DNA of 13,908 nt from an uncultured Johnsonella sp. (lineage in GTDB: Bacteria; Bacillota; Clostridia; Lachnospirales; Lachnospiraceae). The stretch is from the NCBI GenBank assembly GCA_900766185.1, contig CAAFUL010000107.1:1-13908 (forward strand), written 5' to 3'. The position numbers and the translations under genes were made by a program. Positions 1 to 6,485 of the stretch are shown here, in pieces; within the stretch, counting starts at the first letter, position 1, and each line of letters begins with the position of its first letter. Below the pieces are notes generated by a model that made no database searches, was not told the origin of the DNA, and saw only the letters and a list, made by a program, of their open reading frames with translations.

Positions 1-276
1 CAAAATATCTGCAAAATGCATTACATCCTAAACCTAAAACAGCATAAATCATTATTTTGTTAGCTGAAATATTGAATTTTCAATGTACTAACCCCATTTG
101 GGGTGTGGGAAGTTTGAGTAAGTGAATTAAAAAAGCGGACATATTGTGTGATACGCTAAAGGTTTTGATGTTTGCAATCAGGAAAAGATGCAATTTTTTT
201 GCTGTACTTATTCCCCAAGAAGTTATTTTTATATAGATCATTAAATCATGTTAAAGCACTTGAAAGGAGAGAGAAA
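1..276. other. Leading region without an assignable gene
   Basis: I see no gene that can be supported here. The first bases could be the 3' end of an upstream + strand gene: one frame stops at 45-47 (ending in residues LHPKPKTA) and another stops at 61-63, but too little is visible to choose. A short hairpin, ACCCC with loop ATTT and GGGGT, lies at 91-104 and is not followed by a T tract. A weak terminator-like structure lies at 172-200. The remainder up to the ribosome binding site at about 263-272 is AT-rich leader of the next gene. Confidence 0.5.
172..200 (+). terminator. Weak intrinsic-terminator-like hairpin with T7 tract
   Basis: TTGCA (172-176) pairs with TGCAA (189-193). After a one-base bulge (A177), TC (178-179) pairs with GA (187-188), and the loop is AGGAAAA. 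Seven consecutive T follow at 194-200. The stem is AT-rich and short, so termination may be inefficient. It could end transcription from a gene left of the window or attenuate read-through into nnrE. Its position also argues against any protein start upstream of 277. Confidence 0.4.
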
Positions 277-900
277 ATGCAGGAGAAGGTATTGTCGGTG
301 CAGGAGATGAGAGAGGCTGACAGGTATACAATAGAAAACTACATAGATAGCAAGGAACTTATGTATAGGGCAGGTAAGGCTGTATTTGATGAGCTATATA
401 AAAATGTAAGGAATGTGGCAATAGTATGCGGAAGCGGCAATAACGCCGGAGACGGTTATGTGCTCGCAGGTCTTTTAAAAGAACACAGTATAGACTGCAA
501 ACTCTTTCTTATAGAAGATAAATTTTCTGAGGATGGAAGATATTATTTTGATAAATGTAAAGAAAAGGGCGTGGAGTATGAGTTTGTTAGTGAAAAAAGC
601 GATTATACGAGCTTTGACTGTATAGTGGACTGCATATACGGAACGGGTTTTAGGGGAAGAGTAAAAGATGAGATAAGATTAATTATGGAAAGGATCAATT
701 CCTCAAAAGCCTATAAAGTTAGTGTGGACATAAACAGCGGAATGAACGGAGACAGCGGAGAGGCAGATATTTGCATTAAATCCGATTTGACAATTTCCAT
801 AGGTTATTTAAAACACGGGCTTTTAAGTGAAAATGCAGCTAAGAATATAGGAAAGCTTATAAATGTAGATATAGGAATAATTTTACCGGAAAAGAGCTAA
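277..900 (+). CDS. nnrE: NAD(P)H-hydrate epimerase, stand-alone YjeF_N domain
   Basis: Predicted cytosolic repair enzyme that interconverts the R and S forms of hydrated NADH/NADPH so that a separate dehydratase can restore the cofactor. The 207-residue protein shows the YjeF_N fold landmarks: an N-terminal MREADRYTIE helix (11-20), the nucleotide-binding loop GSGNNAGDG (52-60), DCIYGTG (118-124) with the Asp expected at the cation site, and VDINSGMNGDSGE (150-162), matching the family's VDIPSGL..D.G pattern. The C-terminal ADP-dependent dehydratase domain present in many bacterial fusions is absent, so the dehydratase must be encoded elsewhere if the pathway is complete. I chose ATG 277 because GAAAGGAGAGA lies just upstream; a TTG in the same frame at 172 lacks such a site and sits inside a terminator-like hairpin. 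The stop is 1 nt before the next start, suggesting translational coupling with the WYL gene. Confidence 0.85.
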   Translation: MQEKVLSVQEMREADRYTIENYIDSKELMYRAGKAVFDELYKNVRNVAIVCGSGNNAGDGYVLAGLLKEHSIDCKLFLIEDKFSEDGRYYFDKCKEKGVEYEFVSEKSDYTSFDCIVDCIYGTGFRGRVKDEIRLIMERINSSKAYKVSVDINSGMNGDSGEADICIKSDLTISIGYLKHGLLSENAAKNIGKLINVDIGIILPEKS

Positions 901-901
901 G

Positions 902-2125
902 ATGCCTTATAAGGAATTAATTAAAAATTTTGACAATATAAGAATGTATATGAGAGATTTTTTTGTATATGGATTTAGAACAAGGGAAGACTATGCGAAA
1001 AAAGGCTTAAGAAGCTACGATAATGAAAAGCGAAGGATACAAAGCTATTTAGGCGACTTACTATCTTTTAAACAAACGGAAAGCGGAAAAAAAGTATTCA
1101 TATCGCTTGACGCAAAAAGTGTAAGTCGCAACCCCCTTTACAAGGCATTTAAGGTAAAGTCTTTTACATCAAAGGACATAAGTCTTTATTTTATAGTTAT
1201 GGATATTCTAAAGAGTGGGGAAAGCTATAGCCTTACAGATATCCTTAATAAGATAGATTCGGACTATTTGTCATACTTTAGTAAGCCACTGCTTTTTGAT
1301 GAGTCCACACTGAGAAAAAAGCTCAAAGAATACGAGGCTTTAGGTTTGATAAAATCGGAAAAAACTTCAAAAAAGCTTGAATACAGCCTTGTAAATGACG
1401 ATATTGAAGCAAAAGATTACAAAGATGTAATAAGATTTTTTACCGAGGAAAATATTCTGGGAGTAATAGGAAGTTATATAGAAGATAAATTTGAAAATGC
1501 TGACGAATACATAAGTTTTAAAAACCGCTATATAATGAACGCTTATGATACCGAAGTGGTTTTTGAAATTCTAAAAGCCTTAAAAAATGAAAATAAGGTA
1601 AAAATTCAAACTTTTGCCTCTGCCAAAGAAAAGGAATACATACCTCTTAAACTGTATGTGAGTAAGCAGGGAGGAAGAAATTATCTTATGTGTAAAGGCA
1701 TGGAAGATAATAGATTTTATTCGATACGAACAGATTATATAAAAAGTGTAAGACAAGGCTTAAAGGCAAATGATTTTTCCATTGTAAAGACAAGATTTGA
1801 GGATATTTCAAGACATATCTGGGGAGTAAGCTATAACGGTGGCAAGCTTGAACATTTTGAAATGGATATATATGTAGGCAAAGGAGAAGAATATATAGTA
1901 AGCAGACTTGAAAGAGAGAAGCGCTGCGGAAAAGTTACAAAGCTTGATGAAGAGACTTACAGATTTAGTGCCGATTTATATGACAGTTATGAGCTTGTTC
2001 CATGGATACGAACTTTTTTCGGAAGAATAAAAAGACTTAAGTGCAGTAATAGAATGGTGAGTGATCAAATAAAGTTTGATATTGTAAAGATGTCAAAACA
2101 GTATGGAGAAGAGAATGGTTTTTAA
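902..2125 (+). CDS. WYL-domain transcriptional regulator (first of a pair)
   Basis: A 407-residue predicted cytosolic regulator. Residues about 94-163 look like a winged helix-turn-helix (SLYFIVMDIL through LRKKLKEYEALGLIKSEK). Residues about 218-285 resemble a WYL ligand-binding domain: IPLKLYVSKQGGRNYLMCKG, then YSIRTDYIKSVR, with the family's W-Y-L triplet read here as N-Y-L. Residues about 318-395 fit the C-terminal WCX extension, including the pattern YELVPWIRTFFGRIKRL. The N-terminal stretch FFVYGFRTREDY with a following Arg/Lys-rich helix is not something I can assign. WYL proteins usually bind DNA and sense small molecules or nucleic acids; the ligand here is unknown. The start is 1 nt after the nnrE stop, with only a weak purine-rich site inside nnrE, so coupling is likely. 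The next WYL gene overlaps its 3' end, and the two probably act as a complex (inference). Confidence 0.8.
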   Translation: MPYKELIKNFDNIRMYMRDFFVYGFRTREDYAKKGLRSYDNEKRRIQSYLGDLLSFKQTESGKKVFISLDAKSVSRNPLYKAFKVKSFTSKDISLYFIVMDILKSGESYSLTDILNKIDSDYLSYFSKPLLFDESTLRKKLKEYEALGLIKSEKTSKKLEYSLVNDDIEAKDYKDVIRFFTEENILGVIGSYIEDKFENADEYISFKNRYIMNAYDTEVVFEILKALKNENKVKIQTFASAKEKEYIPLKLYVSKQGGRNYLMCKGMEDNRFYSIRTDYIKSVRQGLKANDFSIVKTRFEDISRHIWGVSYNGGKLEHFEMDIYVGKGEEYIVSRLEREKRCGKVTKLDEETYRFSADLYDSYELVPWIRTFFGRIKRLKCSNRMVSDQIKFDIVKMSKQYGEENGF

Positions 2126-3023
2126 CGAGGTCTACAGTGCTTATTACAAGGCAATAAGTAAAATGCTTAAATATGCCATAAAAAAAGAGCTTAACAAAGA
2201 GCTTATGTATAAAATCATAAAAGAAGTTGCTTTTGAAGAAAGCAGCTTGAATATAGTGCCTGCTATAGAAAAAGAAGAATGGCAGCTGCTTACAAAAGAA
2301 TTTAAAACACCTATTATAAATGAACCGGCACTTTGCCTTACCGGAATAGAAAGAGAGTGGTTAAAAACTATACTCTCCGATCCGAAGGCTGCCATTTTTT
2401 ATGATAAAAAGGAAGAGTTAAAAGAAGAGGGCTTGTTTTCGTTAAATGATATTGTGTTTTTCGACAGGTATACTGATAGTGATGATTATACCTCGGAGGA
2501 ATACATAGGTATTTTCAAAACTGCCCTAAGAGCTTTAAAAGAAAGAAGAAAGCTTCGCATACGCTTTGTAAGTGGAAAGGGCAGGGCAATGAAGGGCTTA
2601 TATATTCCTTTAAAAATAGAATATTCCGATAAGGAGGATAAGTTCAGGCTTTTATGTGTATTAAACGGGAAAGTTTATACTATAAATTTTGCAAGGATAG
2701 TTAAATGCAGTCTCAGTAAGGAAAGTTTCGGTGAGAATATAAAGGTAGGCAAAATACCTTTAAGAACCCTTGTTTTTGATGTAAGAGACGAGAGGAAGGC
2801 ACTTGAGAGGGCAATGATGAAGTTTTCTCATTATAAAAAAGAAATTGAAAAAATAGGAGAAGACAGCTACAAAGTTGTGCTGAAATATGACGAAGATGAG
2901 GAGACGGATGTAGTTATACAGCTTATGAGTTTCGGTTCTTATATAAATGTTATCTCTCCTCCTAAAATAAAAAAAGAAATAAGCAGACGCTTAAAAAGAC
3001 AAATGGGAATCTTTGAGTGGTAA
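2115..3023 (+). CDS. WYL-domain protein (second of a pair), no obvious HTH
   Basis: A 302-residue protein. Its middle (about 135-205) resembles a WYL domain (LRIRFVSGKGRAMKGLYIPLKIEY, then FRLLCVLNGKVYTINFARIVKC), with the W-Y-L motif degenerate (F-R-L). The C-terminal part is WCX-like (DVVIQLMSFGSYINVISPPKIKKEISRRL). I see no clear helix-turn-helix at the N terminus, unlike its upstream neighbour, so it may be a sensing partner rather than an independent DNA binder (inference). I chose ATG 2115 over ATG 2103: GGAG at 2105-2108 gives 6-nt spacing to 2115, while 2103 has no ribosome binding site. With this start it overlaps the first WYL gene by 11 nt, strong evidence for co-translation. The next gene, an RtcB-type ligase, follows after 72 nt. 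Confidence 0.7.
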   Translation: MVFNEVYSAYYKAISKMLKYAIKKELNKELMYKIIKEVAFEESSLNIVPAIEKEEWQLLTKEFKTPIINEPALCLTGIEREWLKTILSDPKAAIFYDKKEELKEEGLFSLNDIVFFDRYTDSDDYTSEEYIGIFKTALRALKERRKLRIRFVSGKGRAMKGLYIPLKIEYSDKEDKFRLLCVLNGKVYTINFARIVKCSLSKESFGENIKVGKIPLRTLVFDVRDERKALERAMMKFSHYKKEIEKIGEDSYKVVLKYDEDEETDVVIQLMSFGSYINVISPPKIKKEISRRLKRQMGIFEW

Positions 3024-3040
3024 TTCGAAACTTTTTTTCC

Positions 3041-3069
3041 ATGAACTTTTTCTCCATAGGAGCTATAAT
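3041..3069 (+). promoter_or_regulatory. Candidate activator-dependent promoter for rtcB
   Basis: The WYL2-rtcB gap contains a perfect -10 hexamer TATAAT at 3064-3069. The base-pair window 17 nt upstream (3041-3046, ATGAAC) matches the -35 consensus at only three positions. A strong -10 with a poor -35 is the arrangement expected for an activator-assisted promoter, and two WYL-type regulators are encoded immediately upstream. The predicted start near 3076 would give a leader of about 20 nt containing the AAAGGAGG site at 3084-3091. This is inference from sequence only. Confidence 0.35.
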
Positions 3070-3095
3070 AGCCCTACAAACAGAAAGGAGGAAAG

Positions 3096-4307
3096 ATGAA
3101 AATTATCGAGATAAAAGGAAGAGTATCTACTGCCCTATGCTATGCCAATATAGTGGAGGAAGATGCACTGGAACAGATCAAAAGAATGTGCGATTATCCG
3201 ATGAGTGAAGGCTCACAGATACGCATCATGCCGGATGTGCATCTTGGAAAGGGTTGTACTATAGGTACTACCATGACGATTAAAGACAAAGTTGTGCCGA
3301 ATGTAGTAGGCGTTGACATAGGCTGCGGTATGTATACCGTTAATTTAGGTAAAATTGATATAGATTTAGAAAGCCTTGATGATATAGTCTACACTATTCC
3401 TTCCGGTAGGGAAGTTTGGGAAGGAAGGCAGGAAAGATATGATTTAACGAAGCTGCTTTGCTATAGAGAACTTAAGGATACAAAAAGAATACAAAGATCC
3501 CTTGGGACTTTGGGCGGAGGGAATCATTTTATAGAAGTGGATGAGGCAGAAGATAAAACTAAATATCTCGTGATCCATTCAGGAAGTCGCAGTCTGGGAA
3601 AACAGGTGGCTGATATCTATCAAAAACTCGCTGTTGATTTGGATAAGGGTATAGGATATTATCTGGAGGCGAGAGAGGAGATTATAAGAAGCTACAAAGA
3701 GGCAGGAAGAAAGAGTGAGATACAAAAAGCTCTTAAAAAATTAAAATGGGTACAGGAGAAGGAAAATCCGTCAATGCCTGAGGATCTTTGCTACTTAAGC
3801 GGAAGATATCTTGAAGACTATCTTCATGATATTAAAATCTGTCAGGATTTTGCAAAAAAGAACAGGGAGAAGATGGCTGAAATAATTTTGGAAAAAACCG
3901 GAATAAAAGCTTTGGAAGCCTTCCATACAATACACAACTACATAGATACAGATGAAATGATTCTTAGAAAAGGCTCTATTGCAGCACATAAGGGAGAAAA
4001 GGTACTGATTCCGATAAATATGCGTGACGGAAGTATTTTGGCAGTCGGAAAGGGCAATCCCGAATGGAACTACTCGGCACCTCACGGTGCGGGAAGACTT
4101 ATGTCAAGAACAAAAGCAAAAGAAGCTCTGGCTATGGACGAGTACAAGGAGAGTATGAAAGGCATTTATACAAGCTCCGTAAATGAAAGTACCATAGATG
4201 AAGCTCCTATGGCATATAAGTCAATAAATGATATAATTGATGTTATAGAAGAGGCGGTTGATATAATTGAAGTTATAAAGCCTATATATAATTTTAAGGC
4301 ATCATAA
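3096..4307 (+). CDS. rtcB: RtcB-family RNA-splicing ligase
   Basis: A predicted 3'-phosphate RNA ligase that joins a 2',3'-cyclic phosphate or 3'-phosphate end to a 5'-hydroxyl using GTP and Mn2+. The 403-residue length matches bacterial RtcB (about 400). Every landmark I checked is present: VGVDIGCGM (71-79) with the metal-binding Asp and Cys, GTLGGGNHFIEV (137-148), HSGSRSLG (161-168), HN (280-281), RKGSIAAHKGEK (291-302) and PHGAGRLMSR (329-338), in which His330 is the expected guanylylated residue. It therefore looks catalytically intact. The start ATG is preceded by AAAGGAGG. No archease or RtcA homologue is visible nearby; instead it sits between two WYL genes and a DIP1984-like gene. 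In bacteria this ligase is linked to repair of tRNA or rRNA cleaved under stress; the substrate here is not known. Confidence 0.93.
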   Translation: MKIIEIKGRVSTALCYANIVEEDALEQIKRMCDYPMSEGSQIRIMPDVHLGKGCTIGTTMTIKDKVVPNVVGVDIGCGMYTVNLGKIDIDLESLDDIVYTIPSGREVWEGRQERYDLTKLLCYRELKDTKRIQRSLGTLGGGNHFIEVDEAEDKTKYLVIHSGSRSLGKQVADIYQKLAVDLDKGIGYYLEAREEIIRSYKEAGRKSEIQKALKKLKWVQEKENPSMPEDLCYLSGRYLEDYLHDIKICQDFAKKNREKMAEIILEKTGIKALEAFHTIHNYIDTDEMILRKGSIAAHKGEKVLIPINMRDGSILAVGKGNPEWNYSAPHGAGRLMSRTKAKEALAMDEYKESMKGIYTSSVNESTIDEAPMAYKSINDIIDVIEEAVDIIEVIKPIYNFKAS

Positions 4308-4380
4308 GAAAGGGTGGAAGTGATAAAATGTTACAAGCCCTATATGTAATTTTAAGACTTCATTAAGAAAGAGGTGTAAG
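4273..4380 (+). repeat. Imperfect tandem duplication of rtcB 3' end and ribosome binding site
   Basis: About 48-50 nt at 4273-4320 recur at 4331-4380 with a period near 58 nt. Both copies contain CTATAT.TAATTTTAAG, a short variable stretch and AAGAAAG.GGTG.AAG-like ribosome binding sequence. The first copy encodes the real RtcB C terminus (IKPIYNFKAS then stop). The second copy, read in the matching frame, still spells TSPICNFKTS but has no start and no stop at that point, so it is a non-coding relic. The duplication also appears to include the start of the downstream gene: TGATAAAATG after copy 1 corresponds to ATGAAAATGA after copy 2. Confidence 0.75.
4328..4366 (+). other. 12-codon leader ORF with its own ribosome binding site
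   Basis: ATG at 4328 opens a reading frame MLQALYVILRLH ending at TAA 4364-4366. It is preceded by AAGAAAGGGTGGAAG, a good ribosome binding site at normal spacing, and ends 14 nt before the next gene's start. It was probably created by the tandem duplication around it. It may be translated by chance, or act as a leader peptide that couples translation into the DIP1984-like gene. The sequence does not decide between these. Confidence 0.3.
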
Positions 4381-4896
4381 ATGAAAATGACATCGGCTTA
4401 TGCAAATAAGCTTTTAAGACAGTTGGAAGATGATAAGAGTTTTTATACCGCTAAGGAAGCGGACTCCTGCACTTATGTTGCGGCATTGGGAGAGGAGCCC
4501 ATAATTCCGGAGTATGATTATGCAAGTGTAGATAAAGAAATATCAATCATTAACGAAAAAATACAAAAAATCAAACACGCTATTAATCTTTCCAATGTGA
4601 ACAGTAAGATAGATGTGGATGGAGAAGTCTTAAGTGCGGATGTAATACTTATAAGAATGGCTCAGCTTAACCGAAGAAAGGACAGCCTTGACTATATGAG
4701 GAAGATGCAGGTAAAGCAAAGACAGGAGAATCGCTCCTATATGTCACGCACAATAAGCGTTCCGGAGTACAGGCATATTAACTTTGATTTGGAACTTGTA
4801 AAAAAAGATTTTGAAAAAGTATCAAAGGAGATCATGAAGCTACAGATAGCTCTTGATAAACACAATCAAACATTTGAATTTGAAGTGGATATTTAA
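4381..4896 (+). CDS. Small helical protein resembling DIP1984 family, function unknown
   Basis: A 171-residue soluble protein, mostly charged helix. Residues about 50-72 (DKEISIINEKIQKIKHAINL) and 83-115 form predicted helices separated by SNVNSKIDVDGEVLSADV (71-88). A third helix at about 138-160 leads to the C-terminal NQTFEFEVDI. The order helix, then NxxxxxxxDG.xLxDAL-like turn, then a long Arg-rich helix, then a closing NxTxE-like end resembles what I remember of the DIP1984 family; this is recognition by eye and not a search result. No catalytic motif, signal peptide or membrane segment is visible. AAGAAAGAGGTG precedes ATG 4381; ATG 4387 is an in-frame alternative. Its position behind rtcB and before a terminator suggests the two are co-transcribed, so it may be an accessory to the ligase (inference). 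Confidence 0.65.
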   Translation: MKMTSAYANKLLRQLEDDKSFYTAKEADSCTYVAALGEEPIIPEYDYASVDKEISIINEKIQKIKHAINLSNVNSKIDVDGEVLSADVILIRMAQLNRRKDSLDYMRKMQVKQRQENRSYMSRTISVPEYRHINFDLELVKKDFEKVSKEIMKLQIALDKHNQTFEFEVDI

Positions 4897-5037
4897 TATT
4901 TCTTCCTTACAATGCGTTTTAGAATTAAATTTTAATACGGATATAGCTTAAAGTTTAGGGTTAAAGTTTTTTGTTATCTGTTATTTCTTATAAATTATTG
5001 TTTAAGGTTAAGGAAAAGACTAAAAATCTCATTTTAC

Positions 5038-5127
5038 ATGGTGAATACCTTGAAAAAACACGCATTTGTAGAAAACTTGGATAAAATCCGCAGGCATGGA
5101 AGTAAGGTTATAAATGCCTATTCATAA
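5038..5127 (+). CDS. Doubtful short ORF, 29 codons
   Basis: ATG 5038 opens MVNTLKKHAFVENLDKIR and continues to TAA at 5125-5127, 19 nt before the terminator stem at 5147. The peptide is basic and looks protein-like in composition, and the same frame is open without a start back to 4936. However, the nearest purine-rich site (AAGGAAAAG, about 5009-5018) is too far from the ATG, so translation is doubtful. It could be a gene remnant. I recognise no family. Confidence 0.2.
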   Translation: MVNTLKKHAFVENLDKIRRHGSKVINAYS

Positions 5128-5146
5128 TAGTATAAAAATATTTTTG

Positions 5147-5192
5147 ACAGTATTTTGCTTTCTTTTTTTTAAGAACAGAATACTGTTTTTTT
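5147..5192 (+). terminator. Intrinsic terminator after the rtcB/DIP1984-like genes
   Basis: ACAGTATT (5147-5154) pairs perfectly with AATACTGT (5179-5186), an 8-bp stem. The loop contains a second pairing, TTCTT (5160-5164) with AAGAA (5171-5175). A run of seven T (5186-5192) follows the stem directly. It separates the WYL/rtcB block from the heat-shock operon on the + strand. Confidence 0.8.
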
Positions 5193-5336
5193 ATATAGAG
5201 TATTTGCTCTATAAATGTTAAGAAAGCAGGGAGATAAAAAATATTACAGTTTTGGAAGGTTATTACACTAAATTATGCAGATCAACAGGTCTGCAATGAG
5301 ATACATACATAATAGTAAAAAAAATTAAAAAATTGA

Positions 5337-5365
5337 TTGACAAAGCAACTCGAATGTAATATTAT
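5337..5365 (+). promoter_or_regulatory. SigA-type promoter of the hrcA-grpE-dnaK-dnaJ operon
   Basis: A consensus -35 TTGACA (5337-5342) is separated by 17 nt from -10 TATTAT (5360-5365), a near-consensus vegetative promoter. The predicted transcription start, about 5372, is just upstream of the CIRCE operator, the usual arrangement for HrcA-controlled operons. Confidence 0.88.
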
Positions 5366-5376
5366 ATAAACATGAG

Positions 5377-5403
5377 TTAGCACTCAAACAAGACGAGTGC
5401 TAA
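5377..5403 (+). promoter_or_regulatory. CIRCE operator, HrcA binding site
   Basis: TTAGCACTC (5377-5385), a 9-nt spacer (5386-5394) and GAGTGCTAA (5395-5403) match the CIRCE consensus at every arm position. It lies between the predicted transcription start and hrcA, so it is both an operator in DNA and a hairpin at the 5' end of the mRNA. HrcA bound here would repress the whole operon until heat or misfolded protein titrates GroE, as established for this family. Confidence 0.97.
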
Positions 5404-5423
5404 CAAATAAAAAAGAAAGGTAG

Positions 5424-6470
5424 GTGAAGAAGTTGGAATTAGATGATAGAAAAGTAAGTATACTGAAAGCTATCATCCAAAATTATATGGAGACCGGAGA
5501 ACCGGTAGGTTCCAGAACCATATCTAAGTTACCGGATCTTAAGATAAGTTCGGCAACTATAAGAAATGAGATGAGCGACTTAGAAGATATGGGCTATATA
5601 GTCCAACCGCATACATCTGCCGGACGAGTACCTTCTGATAAAGGCTATAGATTTTATGTAGACAATATACTGAAGGAAAAGCAATTGGAACTTGACGAGT
5701 TTAAGGATTTGATGCTTCAAAAAGTTGATAGGCTTGAACTTGTTCTAAAGCAAATGGCAAAGCTTATAGCGACCAATACCAATTATGCGGCACTTATAAG
5801 TGCTCCGAGTTATCAAACGGGTAAATTAAAATTTATACAAATATCTAAGATTGAAGACTGTAAGTTACTGTTGGTAATAGTGCTTGAGGGCAATATTATT
5901 AACAACAGAATAATAGATATAGAAAGGAACTTAAGTGATAAAGAGATCCTTGATCTTAGCTTACTGCTCAATACCAGTCTTAACGGTTTAAGTGTAGCGG
6001 ATATGAATATAAATATAATTACCAAGTTACAAAAAGATGCCTTAGAGCTTAGGTCTGTGGTTGACAAGATACTACAGGAGATATCAAGCAGCTTCAGCAG
6101 TGATGAAGAATTAAAGATATATACCAGCGGAACCACAAATATTTTCAAATACCCGGAACTTTCGCAAAGTGATAAAGCCAAGCGGCTTATAGATACTTTC
6201 GAAGAAAAGGATAAGCTTAAGGAAATATTTGCTGAAGTAAGGGACTTGGAGTCGGATAAAGACGGTATACAGGTACACATAGGGGAGGAACTTCCCATAC
6301 AAACTATGAAAGACTGCTCGGTAGTTACAGCCAATTATGAGCTGGGCGAGGGTCTTAGAGGAACTATAGGTATAGTAGGACCTAAGCGTATGGACTACGA
6401 GAAAGTTTTAAAAACCATACGGACTCTAATGCTTAAGTTGGATGAGCAATTTAAGCAGGATAAAACTTAA
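5424..6470 (+). CDS. hrcA: Heat-inducible transcription repressor HrcA
   Basis: Repressor of class I heat-shock genes that binds CIRCE as a dimer. The 348-residue length is typical. Residues about 5-75 form the winged helix (KVSILKAIIQNYMETGEPVGSRTISK, then SSATIRNEMSDLEDMGYI and HTSAGRVPSDKGYRFYVD), all HrcA signatures. The remainder is the GAF-like dimerisation region, ending in the family motif GLRGTIGIVGPKRMDY and a final helix. The start is ambiguous. GTG 5424 gives MKKLELDD but has its A-rich ribosome site only 3 nt away. TTG 5433 gives MELDDRKVSILK, closer to usual HrcA N termini, with AGGTGA at 5422-5427 well spaced. I list the longer form but favour TTG 5433. The perfect CIRCE 20 nt upstream indicates autoregulation, and grpE starts 15 nt after the stop. 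Confidence 0.96.
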   Translation: MKKLELDDRKVSILKAIIQNYMETGEPVGSRTISKLPDLKISSATIRNEMSDLEDMGYIVQPHTSAGRVPSDKGYRFYVDNILKEKQLELDEFKDLMLQKVDRLELVLKQMAKLIATNTNYAALISAPSYQTGKLKFIQISKIEDCKLLLVIVLEGNIINNRIIDIERNLSDKEILDLSLLLNTSLNGLSVADMNINIITKLQKDALELRSVVDKILQEISSSFSSDEELKIYTSGTTNIFKYPELSQSDKAKRLIDTFEEKDKLKEIFAEVRDLESDKDGIQVHIGEELPIQTMKDCSVVTANYELGEGLRGTIGIVGPKRMDYEKVLKTIRTLMLKLDEQFKQDKT

Positions 6471-6485
6471 GAAAGGAGTGTAGAT

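Larger units (their letters stand above)
4897..5336. other. Intergenic region before the hrcA promoter
   Basis: This stretch holds a doubtful 29-codon ORF (5038-5127) and a clear intrinsic terminator (5147-5192). Two further hairpins follow: TATAGAG/CTCTATA at 5194-5213 with loop TATTTG, and GCAGATC/GGTCTGC at 5277-5294 with loop AACA. No conserved RNA family is recognisable to me. The two later hairpins lie upstream of the hrcA -35 box and so are not part of the hrcA leader as predicted. Confidence 0.5.

Noticed and set aside
1..52. Minus-strand frame starting at ATG (complement of 50-52), reading MIYAVLGLGCNAF off the window edge
   Set aside because: Only about 17 codons are visible, there is no ribosome binding site upstream, and plus-strand frames over the same bases look equally plausible.
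91..104. ACCCC-ATTT-GGGGT hairpin as a terminator
   Set aside because: Only five pairs and no T tract on either side.
172..276. N-terminal extension of the epimerase from TTG 172
   Set aside because: No ribosome binding site, the start lies inside a terminator-like hairpin, and the YjeF_N homology begins only after ATG 277, which has a strong site.
3017..3208. A 63-codon frame beginning at GTG 3017
   Set aside because: It overlaps the well-supported start of rtcB in another frame and lacks homology and a ribosome binding site.
5813..6334. Antisense frame over hrcA (173 codons)
   Set aside because: Shadow of a verified gene, Ser/Leu-rich with no recognisable domain.
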